Of a stretch of 64,000 bases of DNA, positions 48,583 through 59,387 are shown in pieces (position 1 is the stretch's first letter; the number at the start of each line of letters is the position of its first letter). The notes beneath the pieces are model-generated. The model was not told where the DNA came from, did no database searches, and saw nothing but the letters and a program-made list of their open reading frames with translations. Origin of the DNA: Paulinella micropora (taxonomy: Eukaryota; Cercozoa; Imbricatea; Euglyphida; Paulinellidae); assembly GCA_019918135.1 (NCBI GenBank), contig WBZZ01006317.1, positions 5,001 through 69,000 of the forward strand. Reading direction: 5' to 3'. The position numbers and the translations under genes are program-made.

Positions 48583-51377
48583 GGTGTCAGCAGCTGGAAG
48601 TATAGACTCACATAGCGATGTGACAATATCAGGTTTTCCAGCAGATAACCAACTGATTATGTATAGCACGGGGCAATGGAGAAACACCACACCGCCCTTT
48701 CTTAGATTAGACGGCACAGCCAGTATGACGGGAGGACTAAATATGAATGGTTATGCTATTTCGGGGGCTTCTACGTAATGGAATTAATCTCACTAATCTC
48801 GCAGTTGATGGTTCAGTGGTCAAACTAACAGGAGACCAAACCATAGGAGGAATAAAAACGTTTAGCAGTATAATAAATGCGAGTGCGGGGATTGATATGA
48901 AAAGCCAAAGCATAACAAATCTTAATCTTGTTGATGGTGTTGATGTTTCTACTCTTGACACTTCTGTCGTTAAACTAACAGGAGACCAAACCATAGCAGG
49001 GAATAAAAAATTTACATCAACTTTAGAAGTAAGTGGTTCGTCCAATCCTACTACTTTTGACGGCATTGGAATGGCCTTTGATACAAAAATAGGAATGATT
49101 GCAGCACAAAAAACAGCAACAGCGACTTGGTATCCGATACAAATAACTGGCTCATATGTAGAGTTATATTCAGGTAATACTTTAATTATAACCGCAACTG
49201 GAACAACATTAAGTTTGAATAACAACAAAATAACAAACTTAGCCACACCATCAGCAACAACGGACGGAGCAAATAAAAGTTATGTTGATACAAAAGACGG
49301 GCAAAATGTGAAACTAACAGGAAACCAAGCAATAGCAGGAATCAAGACATATAGCAGTGCCCTTGAAATAACTGGAAATTCAATCAATTCAACAACAAAA
49401 GGAACATTCGTGGTTTTTAACTCCACGGCCAATATAGGAACTACCGGATGCCTTGATATGGGCACGGGCGTAAATTATAACTTTGAAATAAATGCGAAAA
49501 AAATAAGTTTTATTATTGATGGGGCAATCGTCGGTTGGGTAAATGCTTCGGGGCTAGATTGTAATAGTAGCAAAATAGCCAACCTTGGAACTCCAACATT
49601 AGCGACGGACGGAGCGACAAAAGGGTATGCGGACACATTTGACAGGCAAAACGTAAAACTATCAACAGACCAAACCATAACAGGAAGTAAAACATTCAAC
49701 GGGGCGAGCACTGTGATAAAATATCTAACTTTAACGAACAATGCCGATTTTAATAATCAAACTATCACTAATGGTGGAAATATAACATATAATGGGGCGA
49801 GGATATTAAACCAAAATGGAGGAGATATATTCTTTTCACAGACATCAGGAGATTATCAGTATTTCTTATTTACTCTAAATACTGCTACAAGTGGAACCGC
49901 GAACCAACGAGGTTATGTATTCACGAATGTAGCATTTGATGTAAAAGGGGCGGGACTTTATATTTCAAAACTTTTGGATAATAAAAGTGCTTCGTCTGAC
50001 ATTGTCCGTTTTAACAATGCTGGCGGTATGCGGTTTTATGGTGCTTTGGATATGAACTCAAACAATATAACAAATGGAGGAACAATAACGGGAACTACAT
50101 TAACGGCAACTGCTGGCATGACTACAACAACTTTAACGGCGAGTGGATTATTAACCGCAACTGGAGGTTCTAGCATAGTTATACAAGGAAACACAAATGG
50201 TGGTAATACGAGAGGAATATTTTTGTGGGACACAGGCAACACCAGTTATGGCATTTATATGGCTTCAAATGGAGGAGCTACAAATACCAGAAGTCTAGCA
50301 GGAGGGTCTGCGGTTGCAGGCAACGATTTCACTTCTTTCGCCGTTAGATTTAGAGTGAGCAATGTTTCCACTGATGGTTTTATATGGGAGAACTCTTCCG
50401 AACAATTGTTAATGTCATTAAATGGGGCAAACGGGACTTTATGGACGAAAGGATTAATAACGGCTAGTGCGGGTATATCAACAACAACAGCAACCGCAAG
50501 TGGATTAATAACGGCAAATGCAGGGATATCTGTTGTTAATAGCACAGTCGACATACGCGGAGAAGCAAGAAGTGGGTCTCATCCATCACCAGTTGGTTTA
50601 TATGTCACGGGCAATCTTAGCCCATCCTCTGGCGGTGTTGAATTCAGACACAGCAACGGGACACAGGGAGTTGGTTTTGGTTATAATTCAATATATGCTA
50701 CTGGAAGCAATACCAATCAAGATTTAAATTTTTATGCGAGGGGGACTGGAGTAATCTATGCTCAGAGTGATACAAACATGACGACAGCATCCAGCGGATT
50801 TTTAACATTAAGAAAAAGACCATCAAATACGACCAACCCCCAAATATTTATGAAAGCAGGAGACTCATCAGGTTATGCGGTGGTAATGAATACAGGTGGA
50901 TTATTACATGCTTGGTCGACTTCATTATCAAATGGTGAGAATAATACAGGATATGTTTTTATTGCAGCAGGAGCGAATGTTTGGTCTTCTGGTTCAGACA
51001 GGAGATTAAAATCAGATATTAAAACACTAGACTGCGGGGATTGTTGCGATAAACTTATGAAAATAAACTGCTGTTCATATTATTTGAAATCAGACGAAAA
51101 GAAACAGAAAAAGAACCACGGATTTATTGCGGATGAAGTAAAAAAAATATTTCCAGAATTTGTATCTGAAAGTGGAATAAAAGCAGACGATGGGGATGGA
51201 AACTTTGAAGATATATCATACACGGACTTCATACCAATACTGGTTAGTGCTTTTCAACACATGGCGGAAAAGGTAGTTAATTTAGAAAAAGATAATAAAC
51301 TTTTACTTAATATACTACAAGACCAAGCAAATCAATTAGCAGAAATCCGAGCAGTCGTATTTTCAAATGTCAAATAA
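47792..51377 (+). pseudogene. Long tail-fibre-like protein with a different S74-type chaperone, broken copy (D1)
   Basis: Starts MSGSSFKSLLGLSEIATDSL. YYWTDNRFDTRLA repeats, an Asn run from (AAT)n, VKLTGDQTIAGNKKF units and one GIFLWDTGNTSYGIY module follow. The C-terminal part then differs from A and B: VDIRGEARSGSHPSP, a new beta region, SDRRLKSDIKTLDCGDCCDKL, NHGFIADEVKKIFPEF and YTDFIPILVSAFQHM, another S74-type chaperone, before the shared coiled-coil end NILQDQANQLAEIRAVVFS. Thus the tip and chaperone were exchanged while the ends stayed. Broken (about one break). Confidence 0.85.
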
Positions 51378-51720
51378 TACAACTAGACTTCACAGACCCC
51401 CACCTATTATGGACATGGATGGCGAACTAACTCCCGAATTAAAGTCTCGTGTTCTTGAAGTAGAACTAAAGACTGAGGAAAAAAAAATAGAGCACGAATT
51501 GGAAGATAACTGGAATTGTTGTTGTATAAAAAACAGACCGAGAGACAGCCGACTTATTAAATACTTATTTCAAATGGGTATCATTATTGCCATTATAGCC
51601 CTTTGTATCGTGAGGCTATCTGACCCGAATGTCAGTTGCGAAACTGGAAACATTTATGTCGGGCTTATAAGTTTATTAATAGGGATTGTGCTTCCTAGCC
51701 CATCTTCTAGCAAGAAGTAA
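51367..51720 (+). CDS. Small protein with two membrane segments (D1)
   Basis: 117 residues. RLHRPPPIMDMDGELTPELK start region, WNCCCIKNRP, YLFQMGIIIAIIALCIVRL, then a diverged second membrane segment IYVGLISLLIGIVLPS and the PSSSKK end. Overlaps the fibre gene end by 11 bp, as in A and B. Looks whole. Confidence 0.75.
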   Translation: MSNNTTRLHRPPPIMDMDGELTPELKSRVLEVELKTEEKKIEHELEDNWNCCCIKNRPRDSRLIKYLFQMGIIIAIIALCIVRLSDPNVSCETGNIYVGLISLLIGIVLPSPSSSKK

Positions 51721-51771
51721 TTTAAAGACCAAAGGCGGATAAACCGACCATATAGTCGTAGTGGATTTGAC

Positions 51772-52443
51772 TTATTCTATGTTTCTGTATGCTGTCATTC
51801 CTAATACATCTTCCACATTCACATTCAATTGTTGCGGAAGCACGGGTTCTATTTTTTCAAGAAGAATTTCTTTATTTTTCTCATAATATTCTTTCTGTTT
51901 TAGTGTAATATATTCTTTATTATCTTCTCTCCAAATCTTATTCGCAAATTTAAGATGTTCCTTATTTTCTTCTCTATACTCTTTTTTCTTTTGAGACACA
52001 TATTCTTTGTTTCGTTCATTCCATTCTTTGTTCAATTGAGCTATTTTGTTCTTGTTTTGTTCTCTATATTGTTTTGTTCTTTCAGCTACCCGCACTTTAT
52101 TGTCTTCTACATACTCCTGCTTGGTCCTACCAGAAAGTATTTTATTTACACAGTTGCTATTTCTAATCCATTCTCCCTCCTTGCGAAGTAATTGATTAAC
52201 ATTATCGCACGGACAGTCTTCTAGCAACTCAATATAAGCATCACCAAGTTTTAATATTTCAAAGCTTGAATATAGCCCTTTTCCTTTCACTTCGGTTCCC
52301 GATAGATGTTCTTTATAATTTTGTCTATGTCTTCCCATTCGCTGAGCTAATGTTTGAGTTGTTGCGCCAACATAAATTAAATCAGTCTTGTATGACCTAA
52401 TCGCATAAATTTTACCTTTCTTACAATCTCCAACCCGTGGCAT
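51772..52443 (-). CDS. GIY-YIG nuclease with Lys/Glu-rich helical repeats
   Basis: 223 residues, looks whole. N-terminal GIY-YIG domain: GKIYAIRS, LIYVGATTQ, LAQRMGRHRQ, LLRKEGEWIRNSN. The C-terminal half is about six units of KEYREENKEHLKFANKIW type (about 16 residues each), a charged repeated helix common in cargo nucleases of giant viruses. Inserted between the two-TM and Cys-rich genes, which abut in A and B, so it is a mobile addition in D1, independent of the nuclease in A. Confidence 0.82.
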   Translation of the reverse strand: MPRVGDCKKGKIYAIRSYKTDLIYVGATTQTLAQRMGRHRQNYKEHLSGTEVKGKGLYSSFEILKLGDAYIELLEDCPCDNVNQLLRKEGEWIRNSNCVNKILSGRTKQEYVEDNKVRVAERTKQYREQNKNKIAQLNKEWNERNKEYVSQKKKEYREENKEHLKFANKIWREDNKEYITLKQKEYYEKNKEILLEKIEPVLPQQLNVNVEDVLGMTAYRNIE

Positions 52444-52524
52444 ATTGTCTATCCTTTGTTATTATTATGTATCATTATGTAAATAGAACAACATTCGTAT
52501 GTATGAGACCTATACCACATACTA

Positions 52525-52734
52525 TCACCAGCGCATTAAAGGAACCGCGTCACTAAACGACCGACAATCGTTTAACCCATTGTTAATATAAATACAAGTA
52601 AAATTATTATTTAGACCTGATTGAATACAATGAATACAATTCGCCTTTTTTTGACCAAAGTCTCTATTTAAAATGAAAAAAACACACATAGTCCGAGCAA
52701 TAGTTGAGCACACAAATAATAATATTAATAACAT
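52525..52734 (-). CDS. Secreted Cys-rich protein, PSI-like (D1)
   Basis: 69 residues. Leader MLLILLFVCSTIA, then CVFFILNRDFGQKKANCIHC, FTCIYI and DCRSFSDAVPL. It is the most diverged of the three copies, and its end differs from the others, so it may no longer be functional. Lies next to the GIY-YIG insertion. Confidence 0.5.
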   Translation of the reverse strand: MLLILLFVCSTIARTMCVFFILNRDFGQKKANCIHCIQSGLNNNFTCIYINNGLNDCRSFSDAVPLMRW

Positions 52735-52759
52735 TTTTATATATTATATTATATAATTT

Positions 52760-53122
52760 ATGAGTGAGTTCAAATATCAGCGGATTATTTTTCTGAGCAA
52801 TGATTTTGCTGGAGGAAGCAAAACATTTAATAAAAATATTCAAATGTCATTCACACCAACCAAAATGAATGTTAAGTTTATCCACTATATGAACGACCAG
52901 ACAGAGACAAAAACCAAAATTCTTTACATGGATAGAATTGGAATTATTGGAACATTTGCGGATAGCACCACAGCAAACATTTCAAATCTCGGTTATAATT
53001 TGGGTGTTGTAGGATGGACTGACGGACAATATACATTTAAAGTCCTTGAAACTGACAGCGGAAATATTGACACAGGAAATTTAGCGGGAAGAATTGTTGT
53101 ATGCCTAGAGTTTTTGGTTTAA
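52760..53122 (+). CDS. Small conserved beta-rich protein (D1)
   Basis: 120 residues, looks whole. MSEFKYQRIIFLSNDFAGGS, KMNVKFIHYMNDQTETKTK, RIGIIGTFADSTTANISNLG, GWTDGQYTFKVLETDSGNID, GRIVVCLEFLV. Near-identical to B over the shared part. Directly followed (9 bp) by the ATPase gene, without the hairpin seen in A and B. Confidence 0.78.
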   Translation: MSEFKYQRIIFLSNDFAGGSKTFNKNIQMSFTPTKMNVKFIHYMNDQTETKTKILYMDRIGIIGTFADSTTANISNLGYNLGVVGWTDGQYTFKVLETDSGNIDTGNLAGRIVVCLEFLV

Positions 53123-53131
53123 TAATATAAG

Positions 53132-53945
53132 ATGCTTAAGATTAACAATGTCAAGGTGAAGCCAGTAAAACAAGAGGGTGATGGAAATAAAAAAGCAAAA
53201 GGTTATAAATTATTTAATGAGCCGTATGCCAACATATTTTTGCTTGCCCGTAAGAAGAGCGGTAAAACGACAGCACTCTTTGAAATACTGAAACGGACTA
53301 CAGACAGAAAAACCCGCATTGTCATTATTGCTTCAACGATACACAAGGACTACATTTATAAAGCAATGGTAAAGCACTTTAAAAACAGAGGCAACCCGAT
53401 GGCAATATATACCTTTCTTAAATCAGATGGTGTAAATGTCATTGATTATGAGTTAGACAAACTGAACAGACATGACGAGCAACACGAAGGAGAAGTAAAA
53501 CAAGACAAAGAAGAAATAGAGAAGCCACAATTTTTATACTTTGGAAAAGAAGAAAAAAAGAAACAGAGCGCCGCGGAGGCACCAAAAGAACGACCCAGCA
53601 AGTATATTTCTCCAGAGGTAGTTTTTGTTTTGGACGATTTAGGGAGCGGATTAAGAGACAAGTGATTTGTTAAAAAAGAACAGACACTATAAAAATAAGG
53701 TTATTATGTCAAGCCAGTATTTGAACGACCTACGGCCAGAAGCCATTAAGCAATTAGACTATTTATTAATCTTTCCAAGCCAGTCTCAGGACAAAATGGA
53801 ACTCGTGTATAAACACTTAGACTTATCTTTTGACTTTGATTACTTTCTTCAAAAGTATCACGAAGCAACAAAGGAGAAATTTAATTTTCTTTTATGTCTC
53901 AAGTGTTGATGATGAGTTACGGAAGAATTTTGCTTACAGATTAAA
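53132..53945 (+). pseudogene. A32-like genome-packaging ATPase, broken copy (D1)
   Basis: Starts MLKINNVKVKPVKQEGDG. Walker A LARKKSGKTTALFE, Walker B VVFVLDDLGSG and MSSQYLNDLRPE are all present, but the frame is not continuous (about two breaks). Very close to the whole copy in B (30,005..30,823). An AT-flanked hairpin follows at 53,952. Confidence 0.88.
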
Positions 53946-53951
53946 ACGATA

Positions 53952-54000
53952 TTTGACAATTTCACTTCGTGCTATTCGCACTCTCGTTTATTGTCAAACA
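53952..54000. terminator. AT-flanked hairpin after ATPase gene (D1)
   Basis: TTTGACAAT...GTGC-TATTC-GCAC...ATTGTCAAA followed by CATCG. Same architecture as 29,508 in B, but the outer stem bases have changed on both sides together (TTTAGAAT/ATTCTAAA to TTTGACAAT/ATTGTCAAA), i.e. compensating changes that keep pairing. Confidence 0.65.
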
Positions 54001-54121
54001 TCGAAACCATTAAAGCAAAAAACGATGTTTTATGAAACCGCGTAGCGGGTGAATAAAATATCAAAATAAAAAATTTGGAATTAATTATTTTTTTCTGTAT
54101 TATATAATCATCTATCTTTTT

Positions 54122-54439
54122 ATGGTAGTTAAAACAACTCGTGTTGAAGTCATTCCAACAATCGGCAAACGAACTATTAACTCAAGCACAAACATGGCTG
54201 GAGGTAAAAAGAAAACTGGTCGCAAGAAGGGCAAGGGGCAGGCTGGCGGTAAAATTAACTGGCAAAAAGTGGGCAAAACCGCAATGGCTGTTGATAAATT
54301 TCTTCGCAATAATAAGTTAATCTCTAGGACTGCGGGAGCATTAAGTAGCGTTGGGGTGCCTTACGCTGGTAGTGTTGGTGCTGTAGCATCAAGACTGGGG
54401 TATGGTAAGCAGAAAGGGCGAGGAGCACTCAAGTTTTAG
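54122..54439 (+). CDS. Basic core-like protein with paired Gly-Gly sites (D1)
   Basis: 105 residues, looks whole and almost identical to B: MVVKTTRVEVIPTIGKRTIN start, MAGG and QAGG around the KKKTGRKKGKG peptide, KINWQKVGKTAMAVDKFL, GVPYAGSVGAVASRLGYGKQ end. Preceded by AATTAATTATTTTTTTCTG, the AT promoter-type motif. Confidence 0.75.
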   Translation: MVVKTTRVEVIPTIGKRTINSSTNMAGGKKKTGRKKGKGQAGGKINWQKVGKTAMAVDKFLRNNKLISRTAGALSSVGVPYAGSVGAVASRLGYGKQKGRGALKF

Positions 54440-54536
54440 TCCGCTTGCGGACAAACGACACAACACATGTGTTGTGTCTAGTTTTAAAGATATTTTGTTT
54501 TGAAATTATGAGGAAATATTTTTTTGTTTGGGTAGA

Positions 54537-55828
54537 ATGGTCGTCAAGAAAGCGAAGAAACAGAAATTAAGACCACCGCGGGTTTATAGGAATAAGAGCG
54601 CGAAGCCGTATATTATCCAGAAGGGTAAAAAATATTATTTTAATTTCGGTAAAAAGACAAATGATATGAGCACACTTCAAATTGTTAAACTTTTTATGAA
54701 ATACTTGAGCAGACCAAAAGCAAAGAAAAAAGAAAAGAAGGAGGATTTAAGAAAAGTTCAAAGCCTGTCGGAGATTGAGCAAAATACTAGAACTGCCATT
54801 AATGACCACTTAGACAAAGTCAGAAAGGAGAAATACGAAAAGATTGATGAGATTGACCAAAAAGAGAAAAAAGCACGAGTTGATGCTGAAGAAGAAAGAA
54901 GAGGCAAGAGCGTCGCGTAGACGCAGATACTAAGGAAAGGCAGGATGAGTTAGCAAGGATACACCGCAATGAACTATCCGATATCAAGGAACGACAAGAA
55001 CAAAAAGCCAAAGAACTAAGAAGGGAGCAAAAACTCATAGATGATGTAAAATATGAAGAAGACAGAAAAAATAGGATACAAGCATTACCACAGCCACCAC
55101 AATATCAATATATTATGCCACCACAGCAGGGACAACCACAAGCACCGCCATTAGGAGCACCACCACAAGCACCGCCACTACCTAATTTAGGAGATGAAGC
55201 ACCATTGAAAACGAAAGAGCAATATGAGGAAGAAAAAAAGCAAAAGCAGAAAGATATTGAAACACTGAAATTAGCAGGATATACAGATAAGTTCATAAAA
55301 AAGATGAGTCGTAAAGACTTACAAAAAGCCAGTCAAGATATTCAGATGGCTATAGCCACAGCTACATCTTTAGAAGAACAGAAAAAGTTAGCAGAAGAAT
55401 ATAAAGAAAAACTTGAAAAGGAAGAAAAGAAAGCAGAAAAAAAGGGTGAGCATTTTGAAAATTTGCAAATTAATCAATTTTTAATCTCTGCATTTTCAAA
55501 AACTTATCACCCAAACATTACTATAAAAGAGTTAGCACAGGCTTTAAAAAAGAGACTAGATAGTGATGGACATAAAAAATTAAATTACAAAGACACTTCA
55601 AAGTGGATAATTAACATGATTAAAAGGTTTAATATTGATGTTGGAAATGAAAAGGAAAACGTAAAAAGAAAAGTGGCGGATTATGCTAGATATGAAGAGT
55701 ATATGGGTATTAATGAGCAAAAAGGTAGTGGAGCGAAGACATTAGAAGAATTAATTGATAAAGTATTTTCAATAAAAAATAATAAAAAAATACTTAGCCC
55801 GCAAAGATTGGAATCACACAATGAATAA
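54537..55828 (+). pseudogene. Basic/coiled-coil structural protein, broken copy (D1)
   Basis: From MVVKKAKKQKLRPPRVYRNK to GAKTLEELIDKVFSI near the end; the middle holds the Lys/Glu coiled coil and a Pro-rich PPQAPPLGAPPQAPPLP linker identical to B. About two breaks. Overlaps the protease start as in A. Confidence 0.8.
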
Positions 55829-56539
55829 AAAGGACTTTATAAAAACTCTAACTAGCAAAATGACTATAGACCCCAATGTGGATAAACAAGTTTCAACGGA
55901 TTTAAATATTGACGAGGGAATGCCACAACAACTACCACAGCCATTAGAGACACAACCACAGCAACCAGAGCCACAGCCACAGCAACCAGAGCCAGAGCCA
56001 CAACCACAGACAGAGGAGCCCCCGCCAGAGGAGCCACAGCAGGGTGAGGGGCGGGGACTAATGACTAATGAAATAGATGAAATAATGAAAAAATATGGAT
56101 GGTATCTTGGTGCGATAGCCAGTGATGAAATCTACAAATTGAAGCCCGGAAGCAGAAAGCGATACGGATTTATAATGAATACCGACCCGAGCACCAAAAA
56201 AGGCCAGCACTGGATGGCCGTATGGATAAGTCTAGATAAAGACAGGAGTGTTGAAGTGTATGACCCGCTAGCACTTTATGAACCTACTGAAGACTTCCAA
56301 CAACAAATGAAACGACTAATAGATAAAAGCCACCCCGATAGTTATTTATTAATGAAGGTTAATCAAGTAAAAGAGCAGAGTGATACTTCCTCAACTTGTG
56401 GATGGTTTGCTATGCGGTTTTTAATGGAGCGGGCGAAAGGAGCGCGATTTAAGTTTGCTAGTGGTTATACAGATTTAAAAGAAAGCAAGCAGAAAAATTA
56501 AAAGCACAGAATGGTTATGGTTTTGATACATACATTTGA
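55821..56539 (+). pseudogene. Adenain-like protease, broken copy (D1)
   Basis: MNKKDFIKTLTSKMTIDPN, a PQQPEPQPQQPEPEPQPQ-like leader, GEGRGLMTNEIDEIMKK, His in GQHWMAVWI, Asp in VEVYDPLA, Cys in STCGWFAMRFLME, and NGYGFDTYI at the end. The complete set of catalytic motifs is present, but the reading frame is not continuous (about one break). A hairpin begins just after its end (56,541). Confidence 0.85.
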
Positions 56540-56540
56540 T

Positions 56541-56569
56541 ATTTGTTTCAGACTTCGTCTTCAACAAAC
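56541..56569. terminator. Hairpin after protease gene (D1)
   Basis: TTTGTT-TC-AGAC-TTC-GTCT-TC-AACAAA followed by CATCG; counterpart of 29,592..29,626 in B, where it lies at a different gene border. Confidence 0.6.
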
Positions 56570-56663
56570 ATCGTTTTTTTTAATAAGATATGGATACATA
56601 TATAGACTAAAAGTTAAACATAAGCACGAAGTGGCGAAGCAAGCGGAGACCGAAGGTCGTAGC

Positions 56664-57474
56664 ATGGAGTACAAAGGTGGTCGGTCAAGTTCCATCTATT
56701 ACATAAATAGTAAAAATAGAATAACGGGAATAGACAGCGACTTTACACACGAAGTCAATATGAAGGGGCTAGACAATCCCACACATTGTAAAATTCTTCA
56801 TATTTATGTTCCAAAATCGTATTACTCTGTGGCAAGTCCTTACAATACCTTTACACTTAGCGAAGACGGATATGAGGCTTTAATTACGATACCTGAGGGC
56901 AACTACACAATGAACAACTTAAAAAATAAGTTGTCTGAGATACTGACGGCAGAAAGTCCGAATGATTATACTTATTGTCTCAAGCAACAATACAAACACA
57001 GAAGCGGAGGATGGTAAATTAACATTCATTGTTTCAAATAACGGAGGTATTCAACCGCGGTTTATATTTGATGGTGATACCCGTATTCACGAGGTTATGG
57101 GTTTTGATAGAAATTCAACATATTTCTTTGCAAATGATTTTATTAAATCGCCGAATGTAATTATTTTAACTGGTGAAAAAACTTTGTATCTTCAATCGGA
57201 TTTGGTTAATGAAGGTGATAATCATGTGCTTCAAGAAATATATACAGCCAACGAAATTCCTTTTGGTTCTGTTATCTATGACGGCTCTGGTAGTGAATAC
57301 GGGAAAACATTATCTGCGAGTTCAACCAATGTTTTCAGGTTTTACTTGACGGACAAAGACGACCAAGCAATAAATCTTAATGGTTTGGGAATAGTTATGA
57401 CATTATTGGTTTATCGTGAAACTAATTATTTTAGTTTATTTAATTCATTTTTCAATCTTTTGAAAAAGAGATAA
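56664..57474 (+). pseudogene. Penton / minor capsid protein, broken copy (D1)
   Basis: MEYKGGRSSSIYYINSKNRI start through NLNGLGIVMTLLVYRE at the end, with all penton motifs (HEVMGFD, EKTLYLQSDLV, EIPFGSVIYDGSG). About one break. Nearly identical DNA to B. Confidence 0.87.
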
Positions 57475-57479
57475 ATATC

Positions 57480-57525
57480 AATTAATTTTAGAATTATTTA
57501 TTTTTTTCTATAAATATATTCTGGT
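57480..57525 (+). promoter_or_regulatory. AT-rich capsid-gene promoter motif (D1)
   Basis: TTTTAGAATTATTTATTTTT, then TTCTATAAATATATTCTGG, about 65 bp before the major capsid ATG; the same block, including the TTCTGGTGAATTA end, precedes the capsid gene at 59,583. Confidence 0.6.
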
Positions 57526-57564
57526 GAATTAGTTAATTACACTACTTCAAAAACAAAACAAAAA

Positions 57565-59016
57565 ATGCCTGTCCAATACGGAGGAGAACTAGTCCATCAG
57601 ACTAAGGAACTGCTCACGGGTAAGTATGAATTGAACAAACTTACTGCCCGTGAAGGGTCAGCTGATGTTGTTCTCACCACTGCGGGAGGAAATGAAAGCA
57701 CCTTTGAAATCCCTACTCGTCCTTTGAACCTTGCGAGGTCGGTGTTGCGATTTACTTACACCCCTACCGCATCTGCTGGTTTTAATCGTATGTTTATGGA
57801 TTGCTTGCCTATGATACAAAGAATTGAACTGCGAAGCCGAAGCGGGCAGTATATGTGCAATCTTCAACACGTGGGCAATTACACTAAGATGATTTGGAAG
57901 CCTGAAATTAAATATGAAAAATTTATGGCACTTGAAAACCACGGGGCGGGTGTATCTAGCGGGGCTATGCTTCAAAAGTGTAATGCTGGAAAAGTTGAGA
58001 TAGGAAGTGTAGCGGAAAGAAAAGCAATTACTGATGCAGCCAATACTGCTGGAGTGGTTGCTGCAGTTCAAGGTTATTACAAAGTGCCACTTGTTAATGC
58101 CCGCCGTCATAATGATACCGCTCTCGCCGATAGCACTGCTGGAAATTATAGCCTTGTTAATGTTCCTTTTGAGGAGGCTAAGTATTTTGAAGGAGGAACT
58201 AATGGGCACGCCGACCCTGTCATTAAAGTTAAACTTCCGTTGGGTATGATTTTTGGAACTATTTTTGAACTGGATAAGACTATCGGTTTTAATGAAATTT
58301 TGGATTTGCGAATTGTGTGGGAGGGAACTAACCGCTCTACTTTCTATGGAACTGATGCAAGCAGTATTTCTACTGGTGCCGCACAGGTTGCTGTTGGTGC
58401 TACTATTTCAAACTTGAATCTGTTTCTTGCCGTAGAGACTGACCCAAATGTTGTCCTTGGTGTTCAGCAGAAGATTGCGGGAGAAGCTTTTCCGTTTAAG
58501 ATCGAATACCCTATCTCTTGGAAGCAGACCCTACAAACAGCGAACCAAAATTTCGTAGTAAAAATGAACCGCTCACAGGGTGAGAGAATTAGAAGAATTT
58601 ATACTTCTGCGTTCCACAACGATGAAAATAAAAATACCGCTTTTGACAACGATAACAGAGCGGATGCAAAGATTATTTCATATTATACAACTCTGGATGG
58701 CTCTCGTCTTCAACAATTTGACATTGACACCTCTGAGAATGAGGACTATATGATTTTGAAGGATAAGTTGAAGGGAAGTGCCATCCTAAACAGCGATGTC
58801 TATCATTACAACTGGTTTCATGTGGATACTTGGGACAATAACCGCCCGCTGTGCGATAAGGATACCGACGGGTATGAGGTGAGTGGTCTGAGCCTTGACA
58901 CTGAGAGGCGATATGAGTTCGTTTCAACTACTGCTGGAAACAATCTTAACCATTACACTTATGCTATTCTTCAACGAAGTGTGCTTGTGAAGGGAATTGA
59001 AATCCTTATGTCATAG
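57565..59016 (+). CDS. Major capsid protein, lineage 2 (D1)
   Basis: 483 residues, looks whole. PVQYGGELVHQTKELLTGKY start, TAGGNESTFEI, RPLNLARSVLRFTYTP, FMDCLPMIQRIELRSRSGQY, GAMLQKCN, NARRHND, IFELDKTIGFNEILDLRIVW, MNRSQGERIRRIYTSAFHN, YTTLDGSRLQQFDIDT, SLDTERRYEF. The two-jelly-roll plan is the same as in A, but the sequence differs throughout, while the broken copy at 59,583 is close to A. So two capsid lineages coexist. B is cut at the start of a gene of this lineage (MPIQ like MPVQ). Confidence 0.9.
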   Translation: MPVQYGGELVHQTKELLTGKYELNKLTAREGSADVVLTTAGGNESTFEIPTRPLNLARSVLRFTYTPTASAGFNRMFMDCLPMIQRIELRSRSGQYMCNLQHVGNYTKMIWKPEIKYEKFMALENHGAGVSSGAMLQKCNAGKVEIGSVAERKAITDAANTAGVVAAVQGYYKVPLVNARRHNDTALADSTAGNYSLVNVPFEEAKYFEGGTNGHADPVIKVKLPLGMIFGTIFELDKTIGFNEILDLRIVWEGTNRSTFYGTDASSISTGAAQVAVGATISNLNLFLAVETDPNVVLGVQQKIAGEAFPFKIEYPISWKQTLQTANQNFVVKMNRSQGERIRRIYTSAFHNDENKNTAFDNDNRADAKIISYYTTLDGSRLQQFDIDTSENEDYMILKDKLKGSAILNSDVYHYNWFHVDTWDNNRPLCDKDTDGYEVSGLSLDTERRYEFVSTTAGNNLNHYTYAILQRSVLVKGIEILMS

Positions 59017-59071
59017 AAAGAAAAATAAAAAGAATAATAAAAATAAAAAATATTTTTTGTTTATATAAACA

Positions 59072-59380
59072 ATGACTACTAACCAGAGAAATTTAATCGC
59101 ACAAAATCCTGACGGAGATTTCGTAAATGTAAAAGTCGGGCTACAAGAAATATACACAGCCAACGAAATTCCATTTGGAGCCATTATATACGACGGAAGT
59201 GGGTCTGAGTATGGTAAGAAGTTATCAACCAGTTCAAATAATGTATATAGGTTTTACCTTACAGACGAAAACGATCAGGCTATAAATCTTAATGGGTTAG
59301 GTATTGTTATGACATTGTTGATTACAGGAAAACGAATTATTTTAATTTATTTACATCATTTTTCAATTTGTCAAAGGTGA
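59072..59380 (+). other. Junction ORF: second-fibre start joined to penton end
   Basis: The first 23 codons (MTTNQRNLIAQNPDGDFVNV in part) are the start of a second-fibre gene as expected after a capsid gene. From about 59,141 the sequence is the C-terminal part of a penton gene (LQEIYTANEIPFGAIIYDGS). It marks where two element copies were joined, not a designed fusion protein. The penton-derived part is closer to A in places (STSSNNVYRFYLTDEND). Fossil sequence. Confidence 0.75.
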
Positions 59381-59387
59381 GGTGATA

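Larger units (their letters stand above)
44514..59140. mobile_element. Polinton-type element D1
   Basis: Same orientation as A: accessory genes, integrase, FLKF, fibre, two-TM, GIY-YIG, Cys-rich, small conserved, ATPase, basic, coiled-coil, protease, penton, major capsid, then the first codons of a second-fibre gene where another element piece is joined (about 59,140). Integrase and major capsid gene look whole; about eight breaks elsewhere. Very similar to B across the capsid block, so both descend from a recent common source. Left end uncertain. Confidence 0.85.
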
